A DNA stretch of 20,403 nucleotides from Acidimicrobiia bacterium. Its GTDB lineage: Bacteria > Actinomycetota > Acidimicrobiia > IMCC26256 > PALSA-555. Positions 17,282 through 20,403 of this stretch are shown in pieces. A model generated the notes under the pieces. The model saw only the letters and a program-made list of their open reading frames with translations, was not told where the DNA came from and did no database searches. The position numbers and the translations under genes are program-made. Position 1 is the first letter of the stretch; the number at the start of each line of letters is the position of its first letter. The DNA is taken from positions 1 to 20,403 of the forward strand of contig JALHSW010000368.1 in NCBI GenBank assembly GCA_022865365.1, read 5' to 3'.

Positions 17282-18138
17282 TTGACCTGACGATCGTCAC
17301 CGGGATGTCGGGCGCAGGTCGCTCGTCGGCGGCCGACGTCCTCGAGGACCTCGGGTTCTTCGTGATCGACAACCTGCCGCCCGCGCTCATCCCGAAGGTC
17401 GCGGAGCTCGCGAGCGGCGGCGGTCGCCCAACGAGCTACGCGCTCGTCGTGGATGTCCGCTCGGGAGCGTTCATGCACGACCTCGAAGGCGCGCTCGCGG
17501 ATCTGCGGGCAACCGGCGCACGCACGCGCATCCTGTTCCTCGACGCCGGAGACGAGGCGCTCGTTCGCCGCTTCGAAGCCTCCCGCCGCCCCCACCCCCT
17601 TGACGACGCCGGCGGGATCGCAGACGGGATCTCGCGTGAGCGCGTCCTGCTCGAAGAGCTCAAGGGGCAGGCCGACCTCGTGGTCGACACCACAAACCTG
17701 AACGTGCATGAGCTCCGGGATCGGTTGCGCGTGCTGTTCGGCGAAGGCGAGCCCGAGGCCGGCGAGCTCCAGGCGAACGTCGTGTCGTTCGGGTACAAGC
17801 ACGGTGTTCCTGTCGACGTCGACCTGCTGTTCGACTGCCGCTTCCTCCCGAACCCGCATTGGGTCGATGGGCTCCGTCCGTTGCCCGGCACCGACCCACA
17901 GGTGCGCAGCTACGTCCTCGAACAAGAGGAGGCGGGGCCATTCCTGGAGGAGCTGCGGCGGTTGTTCGCGCTGCTTCTGCCGGCGTTCGTGCGCGAGGGC
18001 AAGGCGTATCTCTCGATCGGCGTCGGTTGCACGGGCGGTCGGCACCGCAGTGTCGTGATCGCGACCGAGCTGGCGGCGCTGCTCGAGCAGATGGGCTTCT
18101 CGGCCCGGCTGCACCACCGAGATGTCGATCGTGCCTAG
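17278..18138 (+). CDS. rapZ: RapZ-family nucleotide-binding protein (YvcJ-like)
   Basis: The 286-residue protein has an N-terminal P-loop, TGMSGAGRSSAADVLEDLG (8-26), where Arg15 replaces the usual Lys, a form frequent in actinobacterial members. FFVIDNLPP (27-35) follows. The C-terminal domain holds FGYKHGVPVDVDLLFDCRF (171-189), LPNPHWVDGLR (190-200), the G-x-D turn PGTDPQV (203-209) and the phosphate-binding loop GCTGGRHRSVV (250-260). In E. coli RapZ is an RNA-binding adaptor for small RNAs that control glucosamine-6-phosphate synthase. In Gram-positives the role is less clear, but a tie to cell-wall precursor supply is supported by the neighbouring yvcK. ATG 17278 is the start; its last 17 bases overlap yvcK. 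Confidence 0.93.
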   Translation: MLDLTIVTGMSGAGRSSAADVLEDLGFFVIDNLPPALIPKVAELASGGGRPTSYALVVDVRSGAFMHDLEGALADLRATGARTRILFLDAGDEALVRRFEASRRPHPLDDAGGIADGISRERVLLEELKGQADLVVDTTNLNVHELRDRLRVLFGEGEPEAGELQANVVSFGYKHGVPVDVDLLFDCRFLPNPHWVDGLRPLPGTDPQVRSYVLEQEEAGPFLEELRRLFALLLPAFVREGKAYLSIGVGCTGGRHRSVVIATELAALLEQMGFSARLHHRDVDRA

Positions 18139-19084
18139 AGCTCCGCAGGGAAGACCAGGAGCCCCGAAGAGACGATCAGACGGCCCGGCCGTCGTCGCGC
18201 TCGGCGGCGGCCACGGGCTCGCGGTCGTGTTGCGCGCGGTCCAGGAGTACGCGGGATCCGTCACGGCGGTCGTCAGCGTCGCAGACGACGGCGGCTCGAG
18301 CGGCCGCCTGCGCCGCGAGCTCGACGTCGTGCCACCCGGAGACCTCCGGAAGTGCCTCGTCGCGCTCGCCGCACCCGGCAACGTCTGGAGCGCCGCGTTC
18401 GAGCACCGCTTCGGAGGGACCGAGCTCGCAGGGCATGCGCTCGGCAACCTCGTCCTGGTCGGGCTCATCGAGACGCTCGGCGACGTCGGCCTCGCGCTCG
18501 ACGAGGCGGGCAGGGTCCTGGGGGCAGGCGGACGGGTCCGGCCGGCGACGGTCGATCACGTCGTGCTCAGGGCGCAGATCGAAGGGGCCGGGCCCGGGAG
18601 CGAGTCGGCCCCGGTGGAGGGCCAGGTCGCGGTCATGCAGCATCGGGGGAGGATCCGCCGACTCGAGCTCGTGCCGGCGGACGCCCGGGCCCACCCGGAC
18701 GCGATCTCGGCCATCGCGTCAGCCGACCAGGTGGTGCTGGCCCCCGGGTCGCTCTTCACCAGCCTCCTGCCGGTCCTCGTCGTCCCTGAGATCCGGGACG
18801 CCATCACGGCCACCGGGGGACAGGTCGTCCAGGTGTCGAACCTCGAGCCACAGGTCCCCGAGACCGAGGGTCTCGACGCCGTCGACCACCTCCGGGCCGT
18901 GCTCGAGCATGGGGCCCGGGTCGATGTGCTGCTCGCGCCCACCGATGGGCGGCTGCGGGCCGACGTTGCCGCCGTGCGCGCGGCGGGCGTCCGACCGGCC
19001 GCAGCCCCGATGGCAGACCCGTCCGGTCACGGTCACGATCCGGCAAGATTGGCGCGAGCACTCGCCGATCTGCTGGAGTCCTGA
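18122..19084 (+). CDS. yvcK: YvcK/GlmR-family protein (CofD-like fold, UDP-GlcNAc binding)
   Basis: The 320-residue protein has GGGHGLAVVLRAV (28-40), VSVADDGGSSGRLRREL (51-67), VPPGDLRKCLVALA (70-83), GHALGNLVLVGL (104-115) and, later, APGSLFTSLLPVLVV. These match the YvcK/CofD fold. In Bacillus and mycobacteria YvcK (GlmR, CuvA) binds UDP-sugars and is needed for envelope synthesis under certain carbon sources. It acts in the cytosol. ATG 18122 overlaps the end of rapZ; a GTG at 18131 is an alternative start. A 20-residue basic tail (PRAPQGRPGAPKRR) precedes the fold. In most actinobacteria whiA follows; here gap follows after 43 bases. Confidence 0.93.
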   Translation: MSIVPRAPQGRPGAPKRRSDGPAVVALGGGHGLAVVLRAVQEYAGSVTAVVSVADDGGSSGRLRRELDVVPPGDLRKCLVALAAPGNVWSAAFEHRFGGTELAGHALGNLVLVGLIETLGDVGLALDEAGRVLGAGGRVRPATVDHVVLRAQIEGAGPGSESAPVEGQVAVMQHRGRIRRLELVPADARAHPDAISAIASADQVVLAPGSLFTSLLPVLVVPEIRDAITATGGQVVQVSNLEPQVPETEGLDAVDHLRAVLEHGARVDVLLAPTDGRLRADVAAVRAAGVRPAAAPMADPSGHGHDPARLARALADLLES

Positions 19085-19127
19085 GTGCTTCGTTGTTGCG
19101 AGTTTCGTCTTTACGAGTGAGGGGCGC
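19085..19127 (+). promoter_or_regulatory. yvcK-gap spacer with possible gap promoter and RBS
   Basis: The 43 bases are clearly lower in GC than the genes around them. TTGTTG (19093-19098) could be a -35 element, but no good -10 stands at the right distance. GAGGGG (19119-19124) is the ribosome-binding site of gap, three bases before the ATG. Confidence 0.4.
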
Positions 19128-20159
19128 ATGAGCGTTCGAGTGGGTATCAATGGCTTTGGGCGCATCGGGCGTTCGTTCTTCCGTGCGTTGATCGCACGCG
19201 GTGCATCCGCGGGCGTCGAGCTGGTGGCGGTGAACGACCCGATGGGCGATGCTCGCACGGCGTCGTTCCTGCTCAAGCACGACTCGGTGGGCGGGACGTT
19301 GCACCACGACGTCAAGGCCACCGATGCGGGGTTCAGCGTCGACGGCGTCGAGGTCAAGAAGCTGGAGGTCATGGACCCGGCCGAGATCCCGTGGGGCGAG
19401 CACGGCGTCGATGTCGTGATCGAGTCGACCGGGCTCTTCACCGCTCGCGAGAAGGCCGCCGGGCACCTGGTCGGTGGAGCGAAGCGCGTGATCATCTCGG
19501 CCCCGAGCGGTGATGCCGACGCGACCATCTGCATCGGCGTGAACGACGGCGTCTTCGATCCGGCCAACCACACGGTGATCTCCAACGCCTCGTGCACCAC
19601 GAACTGCCTCGCGCCGTTGGCGAAGGTGCTCAACGAGCGCTTCGGGATCGAGCGCGGTCTGATGACGACGGTGCACGCGTACACGAGTGATCAGTCGCTC
19701 CAGGACCTCGCCAAGCCGACCCGGTCGGGGAAGCCCGACCTGCGAAGGATGCGCGCCGCGGCGTTGTCGATCATCCCGAGCAGCACGGGTGCGGCGAAGG
19801 CGATCGGTGTCGTGCTGCCCGAGCTCGAAGGCCGACTCGACGGCCTCGCCTTGCGCGTCCCGACCGCGACCGGTTCGATCACCGACCTCTCGGCCGAGCT
19901 CGAGACCGCGGCGTCGGTCGCCGAGATCAACGCCGCGTTCCAGGAGGCCGCGAACGACCCGTCGTACCAGCGTGTGCTCGAGTACAGCGAGGAGCCCCTC
20001 GTGTCGGCCGACATCGTCGGAAACCCTGCGTCGTGCATCTTCTCGTCGGTGGACACGATGGCCAACGGCGCACTGGTGAAGGTGCTCGGTTGGTACGACA
20101 ATGAGTGGGGCTACTCGAACCGACTCGTCGATCTCGTCGCCTTCGTCGGCAGCCGCTGA
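19128..20159 (+). CDS. gap: Glyceraldehyde-3-phosphate dehydrogenase, type I
   Basis: The enzyme oxidises glyceraldehyde-3-phosphate to 1,3-bisphosphoglycerate with NAD and phosphate, as a cytosolic tetramer. The 343-residue protein begins with the Rossmann loop GINGFGRIGR (6-15). Asp37 in VND at the end of the second strand points to NAD rather than NADP. The catalytic motif is SNASCTTNC (152-160), with Cys156 as nucleophile, and His183 is in TVHAYT. GWYDNEWGYSNR (321-332) is the C-terminal signature. Between SDQSLQD and DLRRMRAA there are about six more residues (LAKPTRSGKP) than in the mycobacterial form, in the S-loop region. ATG 19128 follows GAGGGG. pgk follows after 40 bases, forming the usual gap-pgk unit. 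Confidence 0.98.
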   Translation: MSVRVGINGFGRIGRSFFRALIARGASAGVELVAVNDPMGDARTASFLLKHDSVGGTLHHDVKATDAGFSVDGVEVKKLEVMDPAEIPWGEHGVDVVIESTGLFTAREKAAGHLVGGAKRVIISAPSGDADATICIGVNDGVFDPANHTVISNASCTTNCLAPLAKVLNERFGIERGLMTTVHAYTSDQSLQDLAKPTRSGKPDLRRMRAAALSIIPSSTGAAKAIGVVLPELEGRLDGLALRVPTATGSITDLSAELETAASVAEINAAFQEAANDPSYQRVLEYSEEPLVSADIVGNPASCIFSSVDTMANGALVKVLGWYDNEWGYSNRLVDLVAFVGSR

Positions 20160-20199
20160 TCTCCTCGACTCGATTCACCTCGATCCTGATCGCATCACG

Positions 20200-20403
20200 G
20201 TGACCATTCCCCGGCTCGAGGATCTCCCCATCAAGCGAGGGGCGCGCGTTCTCGTGCGCTTCGACTTCAACGCGCCGATCACGGACGGCCACGTCGAGGA
20301 CGATCTGCGGATCGGCACCGCCCTCCCGACGATCGAGTGGCTGCGCGGCAGGGGTGCGGTCGTCGTGACGTGCGGACACCTCGGGCGCCCCAAGGGGAAG
20401 GTC
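20200..20403 (+). CDS. pgk: Phosphoglycerate kinase, partial (5' end only)
   Basis: The first 68 residues are present and run off the right edge. RVLVRFDFNAPITDG and DDLRIGTALPTIEWL match the N-terminal substrate-binding domain of Pgk, and GHLGRPKGK is the conserved 3-phosphoglycerate-binding segment. The usual Ser or Ala before the Gly/His position reads TCGHLGRPKG here, a small deviation. Pgk transfers phosphate from 1,3-bisphosphoglycerate to ADP, directly after gap in glycolysis. GTG 20200 is chosen from the family N-terminus. There is no clear ribosome-binding site, and the frame stays open upstream with no ATG, so the start is somewhat uncertain. Confidence 0.94.
   Translation, partial: MTIPRLEDLPIKRGARVLVRFDFNAPITDGHVEDDLRIGTALPTIEWLRGRGAVVVTCGHLGRPKGKV

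Noticed and set aside
19093..19118. Strong sigma-70-type promoter before gap
   Set aside because: TTGTTG is present but no acceptable -10 at 16-18 bases was found, so only a weak possibility is recorded.

Overview
The window is GC-rich (roughly 70% by eye), densely packed, and carries many GTG starts. The blocks coaE-uvrB-uvrA and uvrC-rapZ-yvcK-gap-pgk are classic actinobacterial gene orders. With a Flp-type pilin, an actinobacterial-style LexA box and leaderless-looking GTG starts, this suggests an actinobacterium, possibly an uncultured member of Acidimicrobiia. The class-level placement is inference.

Layout. (1) 1-122: the 5' part of a Flp-type IVb pilin gene on the minus strand, running off the left edge. 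(2) 271-5948: coaE, uvrB and uvrA on the plus strand. uvrA has its own SOS-type promoter, with a LexA box over the -35 region and a -10 six bases before the GTG. (3) 5967-14068: a compact surface-glycan locus. It holds a SAM methyltransferase, a polytopic membrane protein, then a terminator-like hairpin. After it come an initiating polyprenyl phosphate sugar-phosphate transferase, a Wzx/MOP-like flippase, a GT2, a GT4 and an ExoA-like GT2. The last five genes overlap one another by 4 bases (ATGA or GTGA), so they are translationally coupled. (4) 14061-15155: nadA on the minus strand, converging on the glycan operon with an 8-base tail-to-tail overlap. (5) 15371-20403: uvrC, rapZ, yvcK, gap and the start of pgk.

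How the genes work together. UvrA, UvrB and UvrC are the three subunits of nucleotide excision repair. The glycan genes would start a lipid-linked sugar, extend it with three glycosyltransferases and flip it across the membrane; no polymerase or export gene is certain. RapZ and YvcK link to cell-envelope precursor and central-carbon control, and gap-pgk is the lower-glycolysis unit. CoaE and NadA supply CoA and NAD.

Nothing here looks like a wholly new system. The most informative points are the SOS-controlled leaderless promoter of uvrA, the glycan locus lying between uvrA and uvrC, the absence of whiA between yvcK and gap, a terminator-like hairpin buried in the nadA coding end, and several unexplained inverted repeats around starts and in the pilin/coaE divergent region. 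No tRNA, rRNA, CRISPR array, insertion sequence or attachment site was seen. No gene-free stretch exceeds 300 bases; the longest are 123-270 and 15156-15370.
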